NCBI GenBank assembly: GCA_030447415.1
Contig: JAUJOZ010000004.1
Location: 62,001-126,000, forward strand
DNA from: Thermomicrobiales bacterium
Lineage (GTDB): Bacteria; Chloroflexota; Chloroflexia; Thermomicrobiales; UBA6265
Reading direction: 5' to 3'
DNA length: 64,000 nucleotides
This document shows, in pieces, positions 1 to 8,869 of the stretch. The notes beneath the pieces are model-generated. The model was not told the DNA's origin and searched no databases. It saw nothing but the letters and a program-made list of their open reading frames with translations. The number at the start of each line of letters is the position of its first letter. Positions within the stretch are counted from its first letter, which is position 1. Position numbers and translations under genes: made by a program.

Positions 1-63
1 GTGACGAGCGGCGTCGGCACGGCCGCCGAGCAGGATCGGTCAACCCCACGAGAGGACCACCCC

Positions 64-249
64 ATGCAAAAGCCAAGTGAGACACCACGGGTGACCGCCG
101 AAACGGTTGGTCAGGAGCGCCCCACCTCGGGGGACAACAAGTCCGGCTTCGGGCGCTTCCTCGGCATGAGCCTCATGACCTGGATCCTCGTCGTCATCAC
201 CGCGCTCATCTTCGCCGGGGCCATCATCGCCGCCGCGATCATGCAGTAA
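64..249 (+). CDS. small single-pass membrane protein
   Basis: This encodes a 61-residue protein of unknown function. Residues 1-35 are polar and probably unstructured. Residues 36-60 form one hydrophobic helix (SLMTWILVVITALIFAGAI) ending almost at the C-terminus, so it resembles a tail-anchored small membrane protein. The start is taken at the ATG at 64, preceded by a purine-rich GAGAGGAC about 6 bases upstream. An in-frame GTG at position 1 lies at the window edge and would add 21 residues, so a longer N-terminus cannot be excluded. No homologous family was recognised. Confidence 0.55.
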   Translation: MQKPSETPRVTAETVGQERPTSGDNKSGFGRFLGMSLMTWILVVITALIFAGAIIAAAIMQ

Positions 250-526
250 CCCGCGCCCCTCGAGCCAGCAAGCCGGACGCCCGTGCCGGTGCTGCTGTGC
301 GCCCGGCCGCATTGACGCATCGGACGCGGTTGCCCGCTCCGTCGCCCTCGCGACGTGTGGACTGTTGACTTTCGGCGCCGACCCGTTAGAGTGAGGATAT
401 CGGTCCCGATCAGGTACCGTCTCTCCCTCTTGCGCCACGGCAGGTCCGGAGGCGGGTTCGTCGTGGATGTGGTCCGCCGGCGAGTGCGGATTGCCGGCGG
501 CATGGCCTTGGGTAGCGGAGGGGCGG

Positions 527-2287
527 ATGGCTCGTCGGCTGGTGCTCGTGCTTCTGGTGGCTCTGGGGACGATCGCCGTGGGGAGCCGTGGCGCCACCGG
601 CGTCGGCAGCCCACTCTACCCGGATCTCCAGACGCTCAGACCCTCGGGGCTCTACTTCGGGTCGGCCTACCTGGGCGACGGGCTGCTGCACTACCTGCTT
701 CGCTTCTCCAACACGGTCTGGAACGCGGGCGAGGGTCGGCTGGAGCTGCAAGGAGACCCGAGCCCCGGCGGCCACAGCGGCATCTACCAGAACCTCTACG
801 ATGGCTCGATCGGCGGCAGCCTGGCTCTCCAGCGTTTCGTCGGCGACGATTTCATCTACCACCCGGATCATTACCACTACCACTTCGAAGGATTCGCGAC
901 GTACTCCTTGCTCAAGCGGGATAGCGCCGGGGTCTACCAGGACACGACGCGGCGCGGCTACAAGACCAGCTTCTGCATCATCGATTACAGCCGAATCACG
1001 TCCTCTGGACCGTCGTGGGCCGTGTACACCGGGTGCAACGGGTCGCTCCAGGGGCTGTCCGTCGGCTGGGGCGACACCTACTACGCCTCGCTGCCCGGAC
1101 AGTGGATCGACCTTGGGACGAGCCCCATGGCGAACGGCAACTACGCCATCCGCTCCGTCGCTGACCCGCAGAACAGGCTCGCCGAAGGGGGACGCGACGG
1201 CAACAACGCCGCCACGACCTACTTCAGTGTCAGCGGCGGCGTCATCTCCATCCAGAGCGGCCCCGTGGCGCCCCCGCCGGCGTCGTGCAGCCTCAGCTAC
1301 GCGACCGGCTTCGTCGGTGGGTCGACTACCGTCTCCTGCACCGGCTTCAGCCCAAACGAAACGGTCAACATCTACTGGGAGACGGCGACGACGCCGGTCC
1401 TGAACTCGTTCACCGCGAACGGGAGCGGCGCCGGCAGCGCCACGATCTACATCCCGTCATCGACGAAGGGAATTCACAGCGTGCTGGCGGTCGGCGCCAG
1501 CAGCGGCCGGCAGGCGACCGCGTCGTTCACGGTGGCGCCCAGCATCACGTTGACACCGACATCGGGCGCGGCCGGCACGACGGTGAACGTCACGCTGCGT
1601 GGCTTTGGCTCCACCGAGACGGTCAACGTCCGCTGGTACACGGCGAGCACCACCTACCAGACGGTGGCGAGCCCGACGACCTCGACGAAGGGCACGGCGC
1701 TGACCAGCTTCGTCGCGCCCACCGGCACGACCGGCAGCCACAAGGTCGCCGGGGCAGGTGTCGCGAGCGCCGGTTGGGCAGAGACGACCTTCAGTCTCGC
1801 GGCCTCCTCGCCGTCGCCAACGCCGTCCCCGACGCCGTCGCCCACGCCGTCCCCGACACCGAGCCCGACCCCGGCACCGACCGCTTCTCCGACGCCGGCA
1901 CCGACGCCCAGCCCGACCCCGGTGCCGACTCCCACGCCATCGCCGACGCCATCGCCGACGCCGGTGCCGACGCCCAGCCCAACGCCGAGCCCGACGCCGA
2001 GCCCGGCCCCGGCGGGGCCCACGGTCGACGCCGTCACCCTGATTACCTCCGGCTCGACGTACGCCCGGTTCGAGGTCATCACCACAGGCGCCACCGCCGC
2101 GGCCATCCAGTACGGTGCGGACGCCACGTACGGTGCGGTGGTGACGGGCCGGCAAATGGACCCGGGGGTCTTCGTCGTCACCCTCCGCAACCTCACGCCG
2201 GGCACCACCTACCACTACCGGGAAGTGGCCACCGGGCCGGGCGGCGAGGGAGTCACGACCGACGCAACCTTCACAACGGGACCGTAA
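527..2287 (+). CDS. secreted lysyl oxidase-like protein with Pro/Thr linker and fibronectin-like tail
   Basis: The 586-residue product begins with a signal peptide ([19 protein letters not shown]). Residues ~30-240 match the lysyl oxidase catalytic domain: a copper-binding HxHxH cluster (DHYHYHFEG, ~112-120), YKTSFC, which carries the lysine that forms the lysine tyrosylquinone cofactor in animal enzymes, and WGDTYY...QWIDL, which carries the partner tyrosine. Two Ig/IPT-like segments follow (~245-420), then a Pro-Ser-Pro-Thr linker, then a fibronectin III-like domain with TPGTTYHYR near the end. The family oxidises peptidyl lysine or other amines to aldehydes; a cell-surface role here is inferred. 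The ATG at 527 is chosen because it follows AGCGGAGGGGCGG and directly precedes the signal peptide. Confidence 0.85.
   Translation: MARRLVLVLLVALGTIAVGSRGATGVGSPLYPDLQTLRPSGLYFGSAYLGDGLLHYLLRFSNTVWNAGEGRLELQGDPSPGGHSGIYQNLYDGSIGGSLALQRFVGDDFIYHPDHYHYHFEGFATYSLLKRDSAGVYQDTTRRGYKTSFCIIDYSRITSSGPSWAVYTGCNGSLQGLSVGWGDTYYASLPGQWIDLGTSPMANGNYAIRSVADPQNRLAEGGRDGNNAATTYFSVSGGVISIQSGPVAPPPASCSLSYATGFVGGSTTVSCTGFSPNETVNIYWETATTPVLNSFTANGSGAGSATIYIPSSTKGIHSVLAVGASSGRQATASFTVAPSITLTPTSGAAGTTVNVTLRGFGSTETVNVRWYTASTTYQTVASPTTSTKGTALTSFVAPTGTTGSHKVAGAGVASAGWAETTFSLAASSPSPTPSPTPSPTPSPTPSPTPAPTASPTPAPTPSPTPVPTPTPSPTPSPTPVPTPSPTPSPTPSPAPAGPTVDAVTLITSGSTYARFEVITTGATAAAIQYGADATYGAVVTGRQMDPGVFVVTLRNLTPGTTYHYREVATGPGGEGVTTDATFTTGP
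1810..2016 (+). repeat. Pro-Ser/Thr tandem repeat (PSPTP) in the lysyl-oxidase-like gene
   Basis: About 69 codons encode degenerate PSPTP/PAPTP/PVPTP units, a rigid extracellular linker between the Ig-like and fibronectin-like domains. The 6- to 12-bp DNA units (ccgacg, ccgtcg) are prone to slippage, so repeat number may vary between strains. The opposite strand is open over this stretch only because of the base composition. Confidence 0.9.
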
Positions 2288-2316
2288 GAGTCTCAGGTAA
2301 GGGAGAGAGAATCGAG

Positions 2317-2358
2317 AACGGGGCCGGGGGCGCGACGGGGCGCGCCCCCGGCCCCGTT
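2317..2358 (+). terminator. strong GC hairpin after the lysyl-oxidase-like gene
   Basis: A perfect 18-bp stem (AACGGGGCCGGGGGCGCG and its complement) with a six-base ACGGGG loop begins 30 bp after the stop codon. It lacks a T tract, as is common for hairpins in very GC-rich genomes. Confidence 0.7.
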
Positions 2359-2507
2359 CGCTTGAGCCGGGCGGCGGGCGAGGCGTCGCACGCGTCAACG
2401 CGGTCTCCGGCGGCCGTCGGTGGCCACCGCTGGCGCCGGGGCGCGGCCGCTGCGAAGATGCGACGCTGGCAGGCAGGTTACATCCGTCGTCGCGCCGAGG
2501 AGGCAGA

Positions 2508-3785
2508 ATGCGCTCCGAGACAGCCTTCACGATGGATACCTCCAGCATCAAGTTCGGCCCCGGGGTGACCCGCGAGGTCGGCGCGGACATGGCGCGGCTG
2601 GGGGCGCGCCGGGTGCTGGTCGTGACCGACCCCAACCTGGCGCGAAGCGAGCCGGTGTCGATCGCGTGCGACGCCGTGCGGGCGGAGGGGATCGAGGCCA
2701 CGCTGTTCGACGGGGTGCGGGTCGAGCCGACGGACGGCTCCTTCCAGGACGCGATCCGCGTCGCGACGGAGGGACGGTTCGACGGGTACCTTGCCGTCGG
2801 CGGCGGGTCGGTGATTGACACGGCGAAGGCGGCGAACCTCTACGCCACCTACCCGGCCGACTTTCTCGCCTATGTCAACCCGCCGATTGGAGAGGGGCGG
2901 CCGGTGCCGGGTCCCCTCAAACCGCTGATCGCGGTACCGACGACGGCTGGGACGGGGAGCGAGACGACGGGCGTGGCGATCTTCGACCTCGTCGAGTTGC
3001 ACGCCAAGACCGGCATCGCCCACCGCGGGTTGCGCCCCACGATGGGGATCGTCGACCCCGACAACACGCGGACGCTGCCGCCGATGGTTGCGGCCTGCTC
3101 CGGACTGGACGTTCTGAGCCACGCCCTGGAGTCGTATACGGCGCTGCCGTACCATCGGCGGCCGGCGCCGGAGTCGCCCGCGTTGCGGCCCGCGTACCAG
3201 GGGGCCAATCCGATCAGCGATGTCTGGGCGGCGCGGGCGATCGAGCTGGTGTCACGGTCGCTGGTGCGGGCGATGGCCGACCCCGGCGACGACGAGGCGC
3301 GGGGCGAGATGATGCTGGCGGCGGCGTTCGCGGGCATCGGCTTCGGCAATGCGGGCGTCCATCTGCCGCATGGGATGTCCTACCCCGTCTCCGGCATGGC
3401 GCGGAGCTTCGTGCCGGATGGCTACGCACCCGACCACCCAATCATCCCGCACGGCATGTCGGTGATCCTCCACGCTCCGGCCGTCTTTCGCTTCACTGCT
3501 CCGGCCGACCCGGCCCGTCACCTCCGAGCAGCGGCGCTGATGGGCGCCGACGTCGCCGGGGCGGGACCGGAGGAGGCGGGAGAGGCGCTGGCAGGCGCGG
3601 TCGTCGATCTCATGCGGCGGACGAGGATGCCAAACGGACTGCGAGCGGTCGGCTTCGGACCGGAGGACGTGGACCGGCTGGTGGCCGGCACGCTCCCTCA
3701 GCACCGGGTGACCAAGCTGTCACCCCGGCCCGCGGACGAGGCGACGCTTCGCCGGCTCTTCCTCGACTCCATGACATGCTGGTAA
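2508..3785 (+). CDS. hydroxyacid-oxoacid transhydrogenase (ADHFE1-type iron alcohol dehydrogenase)
   Basis: The 425-residue protein belongs to the iron-containing alcohol dehydrogenase superfamily and most resembles hydroxyacid-oxoacid transhydrogenase, which couples oxidation of 4-hydroxybutyrate or a similar hydroxyacid to reduction of 2-oxoglutarate. Visible motifs are the dinucleotide-binding GGGSVIDTAK, the TTAGTGSE loop, and metal-ligand regions GLDVLSHALES, HLPHGMSYPV and HGMSVILHAP. The insertion ALPYHRRPAPESPALRP and the motif GANPISD are typical of the HOT subgroup rather than generic alcohol dehydrogenases. The start has a GAGGAGG site 5-6 bases before the ATG. It stands alone between a terminator hairpin and a convergent gene. 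Confidence 0.88.
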   Translation: MRSETAFTMDTSSIKFGPGVTREVGADMARLGARRVLVVTDPNLARSEPVSIACDAVRAEGIEATLFDGVRVEPTDGSFQDAIRVATEGRFDGYLAVGGGSVIDTAKAANLYATYPADFLAYVNPPIGEGRPVPGPLKPLIAVPTTAGTGSETTGVAIFDLVELHAKTGIAHRGLRPTMGIVDPDNTRTLPPMVAACSGLDVLSHALESYTALPYHRRPAPESPALRPAYQGANPISDVWAARAIELVSRSLVRAMADPGDDEARGEMMLAAAFAGIGFGNAGVHLPHGMSYPVSGMARSFVPDGYAPDHPIIPHGMSVILHAPAVFRFTAPADPARHLRAAALMGADVAGAGPEEAGEALAGAVVDLMRRTRMPNGLRAVGFGPEDVDRLVAGTLPQHRVTKLSPRPADEATLRRLFLDSMTCW

Positions 3786-3975
3786 CGATGGCCCAGTCCG
3801 GGCGCGCCGGCGGTTGGGCTCACCTCTTGGGCCGCAAGGGCGCGATCCTGCCGCAGGGCAGGAGCAAGGGAACGGCGAGCAGACCGACAACGACCACGAC
3901 CGCGCGCCTGGAGACCATCGTCCCCTTGCCGACGAGCGACACCCTTGAATCTTTGGACGTCCTGGAGGACGCCGC

Positions 3976-4575
3976 CTAACCCGACCGCTCCTCGTCCGGG
4001 CGCGCGGACCTACGGCGCGGGGGTGCCCGCCTCGGGCTGCCTACGGCCGACGTCTCGAGCGGCTCGACGGCAATGCGCGTGGCCCGCACGGTTCCGGCGA
4101 AGGAATCGACCACGTTCCCAAGCGGGTCGGCCTCCTCCACGGTGAAGACGCCGGTGAAGTCGTCCCCGCCCCCGTCGAGCTGCAGCCCCCCCTGGACCGT
4201 CTGCGTCCCCAGGTAGGTCCCGTTCTCGTCGGTGGTCAAATGGACGAAGGTGACCGTCGCGGCGCCCATGCCGGCGCTGGCCCAGCTCCCGTGGCCGGCG
4301 CTGAAGAAGACCAGCCGGTACGGCGACCCAGGCAGGGCCGGCACCACCGGCGGCGTGGTGTGGATGAAGGTCCCGTCGGCGGCGAAGGTCGCGATGGTCG
4401 GGAGCAACGGCGCATTGGGGACGCCGTTCACCGTGATCCGCCAACTGCCGACGAAGCTCTGTCCGGCCGCCACCGGGCTGGCGTCCTGGGCGTTGGTGCC
4501 GAGCACGCGGCCGCCGACGAGCAGGCCGATCAGGACGAGCGTCACGACCGAGAGCAGGACCAAGGCGCGACGCAT
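3976..4575 (-). CDS. secreted protein of unknown function
   Basis: The 199-residue product starts with a clear signal peptide (MRRALVLLSVVTLVLIGLLVGG, cleavage near residue 29). The mature part contains GSWRITVNG, ATFAADGTFIHTTPP, HGSWAS and DENGTYLGTQTVQG, a pattern of a small beta-barrel or lipocalin-like secreted domain that occurs in several copies in Chloroflexota. The last ~25 residues are Arg/Pro-rich and may be disordered. A GGAGGGAAG site precedes the ATG. It is transcribed toward the transhydrogenase gene. No enzymatic role can be assigned. Confidence 0.75.
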   Translation of the reverse strand: MRRALVLLSVVTLVLIGLLVGGRVLGTNAQDASPVAAGQSFVGSWRITVNGVPNAPLLPTIATFAADGTFIHTTPPVVPALPGSPYRLVFFSAGHGSWASAGMGAATVTFVHLTTDENGTYLGTQTVQGGLQLDGGGDDFTGVFTVEEADPLGNVVDSFAGTVRATRIAVEPLETSAVGSPRRAPPRRRSARPDEERSG

Positions 4576-4936
4576 GGCGGTTCTTCCCTCCGCGAAATGA
4601 CCGGCCGCCGCCCTGGCAGCCGCAGGGGGTCAGCATAGCGCCGTGAGGCCCGTGAGGACACCCTCGACACCGCACGGGCCGTGGCGCAGTGGCGGCATCC
4701 CGCGTCAACGCGGCGACCGGGGAGGTGGGGACCTGAGTCTGACCGAGTTGCACCAGGCGCGCTCCCACACCGTCGCTCAGGACCGGCCGGACCCGGACCC
4801 GGCGTCCCTGCGGGACCGGGGAATTCGCGGCTTCGCCGCTCACCCAAGCGCGTGAGCACCGACTAAGGAGAACCGCTCTGGTCCAAGCCTCGTGGTGTTC
4901 CACTCAGGGTCGCGGGGGGTATCCGCGTGGCATCCG
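4576..4936. other. intergenic region without a recognisable gene
   Basis: About 360 bp lie between the start of the secreted protein gene and the stop of the TMEM175-like gene, both on the minus strand. It should hold the promoter of the secreted protein gene, but no convincing -35/-10 pair was seen. Confidence 0.4.
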
Positions 4937-5605
4937 CTAGACCGAGGCCTCGGCGACGCCCCCCTGGCGGTAGGGCAGAAAGTAGAAGAGCGCCAGCAGG
5001 AAATGGACGGCGATGCTCAACTCCGCGCTGACCAGCGCCAGGAGCGTGGCAAGGAGGTAGATCGGCGGCCCGAGCCGGAAGCGGCGGCTGATGGCGTCCA
5101 GCACCGGCTGCGCCACGGTCGGATCGATCAACCGCCGCTTGTGGGTCGGGTACCACCAGAGCAGGTTGTAGACAACCGCGGTGACGGTGAACCAGCCGCC
5201 GTAGACCAGGGTCGCGACGCGCGCCCCGGGGTCGCCCAGATACTCCGCCAGCAGCGCCGTCGGGAAGGGAATAAAGCCGACGCAGAGCAAGAACAACGTG
5301 TTGAGCGCAATCAGCCAGGGGTCGGTACGGACGAAGAACCGGAAGATGTTGTGGTGGTTGATCCACATGATGCCGATGGTCAGGAAGCTGATCAGGTAGC
5401 CGACGTAGTTCGGCCAGAGGTCACCGAGGGCTCGCACGAGGTCCCCCGCCCCCTCGCCCGCCTCGAGGTGGGGCGGCCGGATCTCGATGATCAGCAGCGT
5501 GATGGCGATCGCGATCACCCCGTCGCTGAACGCCTCCACGCGATCCGTGTCGCGGCTGTTGTCGGTCGAGGCGCGCTCGGGCGGTTGGTCGTTCATGGAC
5601 GGCAT
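4937..5605 (-). CDS. TMEM175-family potassium channel-like membrane protein (DUF1211)
   Basis: The 222-residue protein carries the family signature RVEAFSDGVIAIAITLLIIEIRPP in its first transmembrane helix (residues ~23-45), followed by five further hydrophobic helices. Bacterial TMEM175 proteins form tetrameric K+-permeable channels in the cytoplasmic membrane. The conserved FSD and the pore-lining isoleucines are present. Two ATG codons (5605 and 5596) lie three codons apart and neither has a strong ribosome site; the longer is given. The gene stands alone, so the sequence gives no clue to regulation. Confidence 0.85.
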   Translation of the reverse strand: MPSMNDQPPERASTDNSRDTDRVEAFSDGVIAIAITLLIIEIRPPHLEAGEGAGDLVRALGDLWPNYVGYLISFLTIGIMWINHHNIFRFFVRTDPWLIALNTLFLLCVGFIPFPTALLAEYLGDPGARVATLVYGGWFTVTAVVYNLLWWYPTHKRRLIDPTVAQPVLDAISRRFRLGPPIYLLATLLALVSAELSIAVHFLLALFYFLPYRQGGVAEASV

Positions 5606-5886
5606 GGTCGGTGACCGGCCACCCCGGCGCAAGGGGACACCCGCGGTCGACGATGCGGCCACAGACCGCGGAAGTCGCCACCCGGACTGGGAGCTCACGG
5701 ATCAGCCACGGGGAGTCGTCCCTCGTATCGTCCTCCGCCACCATCGTGGCCTCCGTGGCTCTCCACGGGCCGATCGTGGCGGAGAGGAGCGCTTGGCTGC
5801 CATCACCGCCCCGGATAACGCGGACGGCCCCGAGCCGAAGCCCGGAGCCGCCAGCGGAGGGAGGAGGGGAGAGGATGGGGTCGGAG

Positions 5887-6093
5887 TTAGGTGCTCGTCG
5901 CCGGGCGGAGGCGCGGACGGCCGCCGATCGTCGGCGTCAGGGTCGCGAGCCAGCGCCGGAGGGGCAGGCGAGCGGCGGTCGCGGTGGCCGTGCGCGGCAA
6001 GGCGGCGCGGCGGCGGGCGCGCGCCGTATCGGCGACGGCGTCCCGGTACCGGTCGGCAGCGACCCGGTCGCCCAGGCTAAAGGCAGCGTTCAT
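5887..6093 (-). CDS. small basic protein of unknown function
   Basis: A 68-residue protein with an N-terminal AFSLGDRVAADRYRD helix and an Arg/Ala-rich middle. A good GGAGG site sits 8 bases before the ATG, the main reason for calling it. Its style (short acidic/aromatic N-terminus with a D/G..AA..RY pattern, then a basic Ala/Arg run and a RLPLRRWLATL helix) resembles the small protein at 59216-59467, which lies next to a LuxR regulator. No function is known. Confidence 0.5.
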   Translation of the reverse strand: MNAAFSLGDRVAADRYRDAVADTARARRRAALPRTATATAARLPLRRWLATLTPTIGGRPRLRPATST

Positions 6094-6338
6094 GGCGTCG
6101 CCTCCGTCGTCGTGCGGGGGACCGCTCCCCCAGTGCGACCACTCTAGGGGGCAGACGCGGCGAAGGTACGGCCGGAGTGTCACGGTTCGGTCACGGGCAA
6201 CTGGTCGCGGCGTACCTGAACGTGGTGTCGCCCGCACGGTGCTGAGTTGCCGGCGTGATGCTGCTTTGGGTGCGGGCCGTGTGGGCGGGTGACAATCCCG
6301 AAAGGTCGCGACCATCGTTAGAAGGCCGCGTCATCGTT

Positions 6339-6959
6339 TCACGGCGTCGCTTGTGTGCATGACACAGGGATCGTTGTCGACGCCAAACGGGTGACGATCC
6401 CCGTGCTGGAGTCCCAGCTATACACGCTGATCTTGGCCTGCGTCACGACGCCGGTTCCCGTCACGCAAGGAAAAACAAAGGGGAAGGGGGGATCGATGGT
6501 GGAATACAGGAATTCGCCTCCGCTATCAGACGCGATTAGGCCGCTCGTCAAATACCAGCTTGTGGTGATGAAGTTTAGATAGAGCGTCTGATTGGGAGCG
6601 AAGTTCGTTCCGCTCACGGAGATCGTGAAACCTTCAGTTCCCAAATGGGTTGTTGCGGAGAGAGCGGTTGCCGTAAGCGTGGGCGAAACCTTGGGCATGA
6701 GGCTCCCGCCCTGTGCGGCGTAGCTGACGCACTCATTCTGGTTGGCGAACGTCGTGCCGTCCGTCCCCTGGAGGAGCGTCCAACCGCCCTTCTGGCAGAG
6801 CTTGGCCGCGTCGCTGTTGCCTTCGGCCGTCGCGGCCGCGGGCAGCAGCGCCAGCGCGAGCAGGACGATGAACCCGAGAGCGACGACCCAGGGCGTCCGC
6901 CTCATGACATCATTCCGGGCTGCTCGTGCCAGGGTGACAGAGAACTGCTGACGCTTCAC
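6339..6959 (-). CDS. secreted protein with a CQKGGW...CVSYA cysteine motif
   Basis: A 206-residue product. Starting at the GTG at 6959 gives a basic N-terminal extension before a hydrophobic signal peptide (TPWVVALGFIVLLALALLPAAATA). This start is preferred because AGGAGG lies 6 bases upstream; the ATG at 6905 lacks such a site. After cleavage, residues ~45-75 contain C(x)KGGW..L....T.F.NQ..CVSYAAQGG, a two-cysteine motif common in secreted proteins of Thermomicrobia and actinobacteria. The rest is beta-rich with a conserved Gly/Asn loop (SGTNFAPNQTL), perhaps Ig-like. An extracellular role is likely; the function is unknown. Confidence 0.75.
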   Translation of the reverse strand: MKRQQFSVTLARAARNDVMRRTPWVVALGFIVLLALALLPAAATAEGNSDAAKLCQKGGWTLLQGTDGTTFANQNECVSYAAQGGSLMPKVSPTLTATALSATTHLGTEGFTISVSGTNFAPNQTLYLNFITTSWYLTSGLIASDSGGEFLYSTIDPPFPFVFPCVTGTGVVTQAKISVYSWDSSTGIVTRLASTTIPVSCTQATP

Positions 6960-7648
6960 CGTGTTCCTCCTGTTGGCCCCATCGCGGGCCGTAGCGCCGA
7001 GGGATCGGCTCCCTCCGGCATTGCTGCGTGCCGCCGCACCGGCATCCACCGGAGCCACGTGCCCCCACGGTAGCGCGCGGACCTTTCAAAAACCTTTCAG
7101 ACCGCCCGGCTCACCCCGCCCGCCCAGCGGACCGAGACCCGGGCCGCCCCCGCGGGGTTAGGCGCCGCCCGTTTACGGACTAGAGCAATAACCCACAAGA
7201 AAAACCATCCTCGCGACCCCCTCACGGCGCCCGCTCGGGCGAAGATGCCCGGCGGGTTGCCCCGGCGACCGGTGGCGCGTGTCCCCGCCGCCACGCGACC
7301 GCGCCCCTGTGCGCCCCTCGGGACTCGTGGGGCCGCTCAGCGCGTCGAGTGTCGCCGTGGTGTCGAGTCGGTGGCGTTGGTCCCGAGGCAGGATGCACTC
7401 CCGCAGCCAGGTCGTCGGGCAAATACGCCTTTTGGCTGATGCGCCACCCGGCCCGCCGGCCCACCACTGCGTGGGGAATGCGTGGGGGCTGCGTGTGGTG
7501 GTCGCCGGTGGGTCGTCCTAGACTGCGAACGAGGGAGAGCCTCCATCGCTCGTCCTCAGGACCCGCGAGGATCGAGCGCACGCACCGACACCCACCTCGT
7601 GTCGCGGCCGGCCCTGGTCGCGGCCGCTCGCGTATCGAGGAGGACCGC
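6960..7648. other. long non-coding upstream region of the Hint protein gene
   Basis: About 690 bp separate the divergent start codons of the secreted protein and the Hint protein. I see no gene with a ribosome site and family match here. A less GC-rich patch lies at about 7170-7205 (GGACTAGAGCAATAACCC). It should hold promoters for both flanking genes; none was identified with confidence. Confidence 0.4.
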
Positions 7649-8869
7649 ACGGACGCTCACCGGTTTGACGATCTCACAAAGGCCCTGGTGATCGGCACAT
7701 CCCGCTGGCGGGTGCTCAAGGGCCCCCTCGGCGGGGCAGGGGCTGGGGCGCTCTCCCTGGTCGGGTTGCGACGAGCGGGGGCGACTCACGGCCGTCCCGC
7801 CGGTGCCACCTGCATCCGCGACGAGCAGTGTGCCAGCGGCATCTGCGATCCCCAGACGCGGCGGTGTACCTGTCCGGAAGGGACCACCGCCTGTGGCGGG
7901 CAGTGTGTGAGTCCCACCTGCCCCACCGGGCAGACGCTGAGCAACTCGAGTTGCCAGTGTGTTTGCACCGCGACGGGGCAGCCGCCATGCGGGACCGGGG
8001 CGGCGGCCGTCTGCTGCGCCGAAGGTGAGACGTGCGTTGCCGGCACCTGCACCAACACCGGGGGGGGCGGCTGCACGCCACTCACGACCTGCCCCAGCCC
8101 CCAGAACTGTGGCGCCATCTCGGACAATTGCGGCAACCAACTCGTCTGCGGGACCTGCTCGACGACCAGCGGCGAGATATGCGTGAACAACGTCTGCACC
8201 TGCCCAGCGTCGGCGCCGGTGCTGTTCGACGGGACGTGTTGCACGCCCAACAACACCGCCGCGTGCCTCAACAAGAACTGCGGCACCGTCACTAACAACT
8301 GCGGCCAGACGGTCAGCTGTGGGACCTGCACCGCGCCGTACACCTGCGGTGGGGGCGGCACGCCCAACGTCTGCGGCTGCAACACATGCGGTGGCTGCTT
8401 CACGGCCGGGACCCTGATTGCGATGGCTGACGGCACCTCCAAGCCGATCGAGCAGGTGACCGTGGGCGATCGCGTCCTTGGGCGCCGCGGCCGGGTCAAC
8501 CGCGTGCTCGGCATCGACCGCCTAGTGCTCGGCGAGCGGCCGCTCTTCGCCCTCAATGATGGTCCCGCCTTCGTCACCGCCGGCCACCCGTTCCTGACCG
8601 AGGACGGCTGGAAAGCCATCGACCCAGCCGCCACGGCGGTGTCCGGCTCACGCCTGCGTGTCGGACGGCTCACGCTCGGTGATCGTCTGGTGCGGCCCAT
8701 TCTCGCGGGGGATGCCGAGGACGACGGGACCGGGAAGGTGTGGGCGGCCGCCGTCCCCCTGCAGCGCCTGGTGGGCCACCCGGCGGACCCAGCGACGCCG
8801 CTCTACAACCTCCGGCTGTCCGGCGACCAGAGTCACATCGCCAACGACATCGGGGTGCACATCAAGTAG
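7649..8869 (+). CDS. exported Cys-rich protein with C-terminal Hint (hedgehog/intein-like) domain, apparent ACG start
   Basis: Translation from 7649 gives 406 residues. The N-terminus matches a leader type seen in this lineage (usually M-D-x-x-RFDxLTKAL..GTSRRRVLKG), but here the initiator position is ACG, placed 6 bases after a perfect GAGGAGGA site, and the twin arginine reads SRWR. Residues ~50-245 hold dozens of cysteines in CxxDxQCASGIC, CCAEGETC and CGTCT-type repeats, suggesting a disulfide-rich extracellular domain. Residues ~250-406 form a Hint domain: CFTAGTLIAMADG (nucleophilic Cys250), a VTAGHPFLT block with the TxxH motif, and a SHIANDIGVH end. The usual terminal Asn is absent, so hedgehog-like N-S cleavage rather than splicing is inferred. 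If ACG is not used, GTG at 7688 would remove part of the leader. Confidence 0.75.
   Translation, partial: TDAHRFDDLTKALVIGTSRWRVLKGPLGGAGAGALSLVGLRRAGATHGRPAGATCIRDEQCASGICDPQTRRCTCPEGTTACGGQCVSPTCPTGQTLSNSSCQCVCTATGQPPCGTGAAAVCCAEGETCVAGTCTNTGGGGCTPLTTCPSPQNCGAISDNCGNQLVCGTCSTTSGEICVNNVCTCPASAPVLFDGTCCTPNNTAACLNKNCGTVTNNCGQTVSCGTCTAPYTCGGGGTPNVCGCNTCGGCFTAGTLIAMADGTSKPIEQVTVGDRVLGRRGRVNRVLGIDRLVLGERPLFALNDGPAFVTAGHPFLTEDGWKAIDPAATAVSGSRLRVGRLTLGDRLVRPILAGDAEDDGTGKVWAAAVPLQRLVGHPADPATPLYNLRLSGDQSHIANDIGVHIK

Noticed and set aside
1654-2208. A minus-strand open frame rich in Gly-Val over the Pro-Thr repeat
   Set aside because: It is the complement of the PSPTP repeat; no ribosome site and no family.
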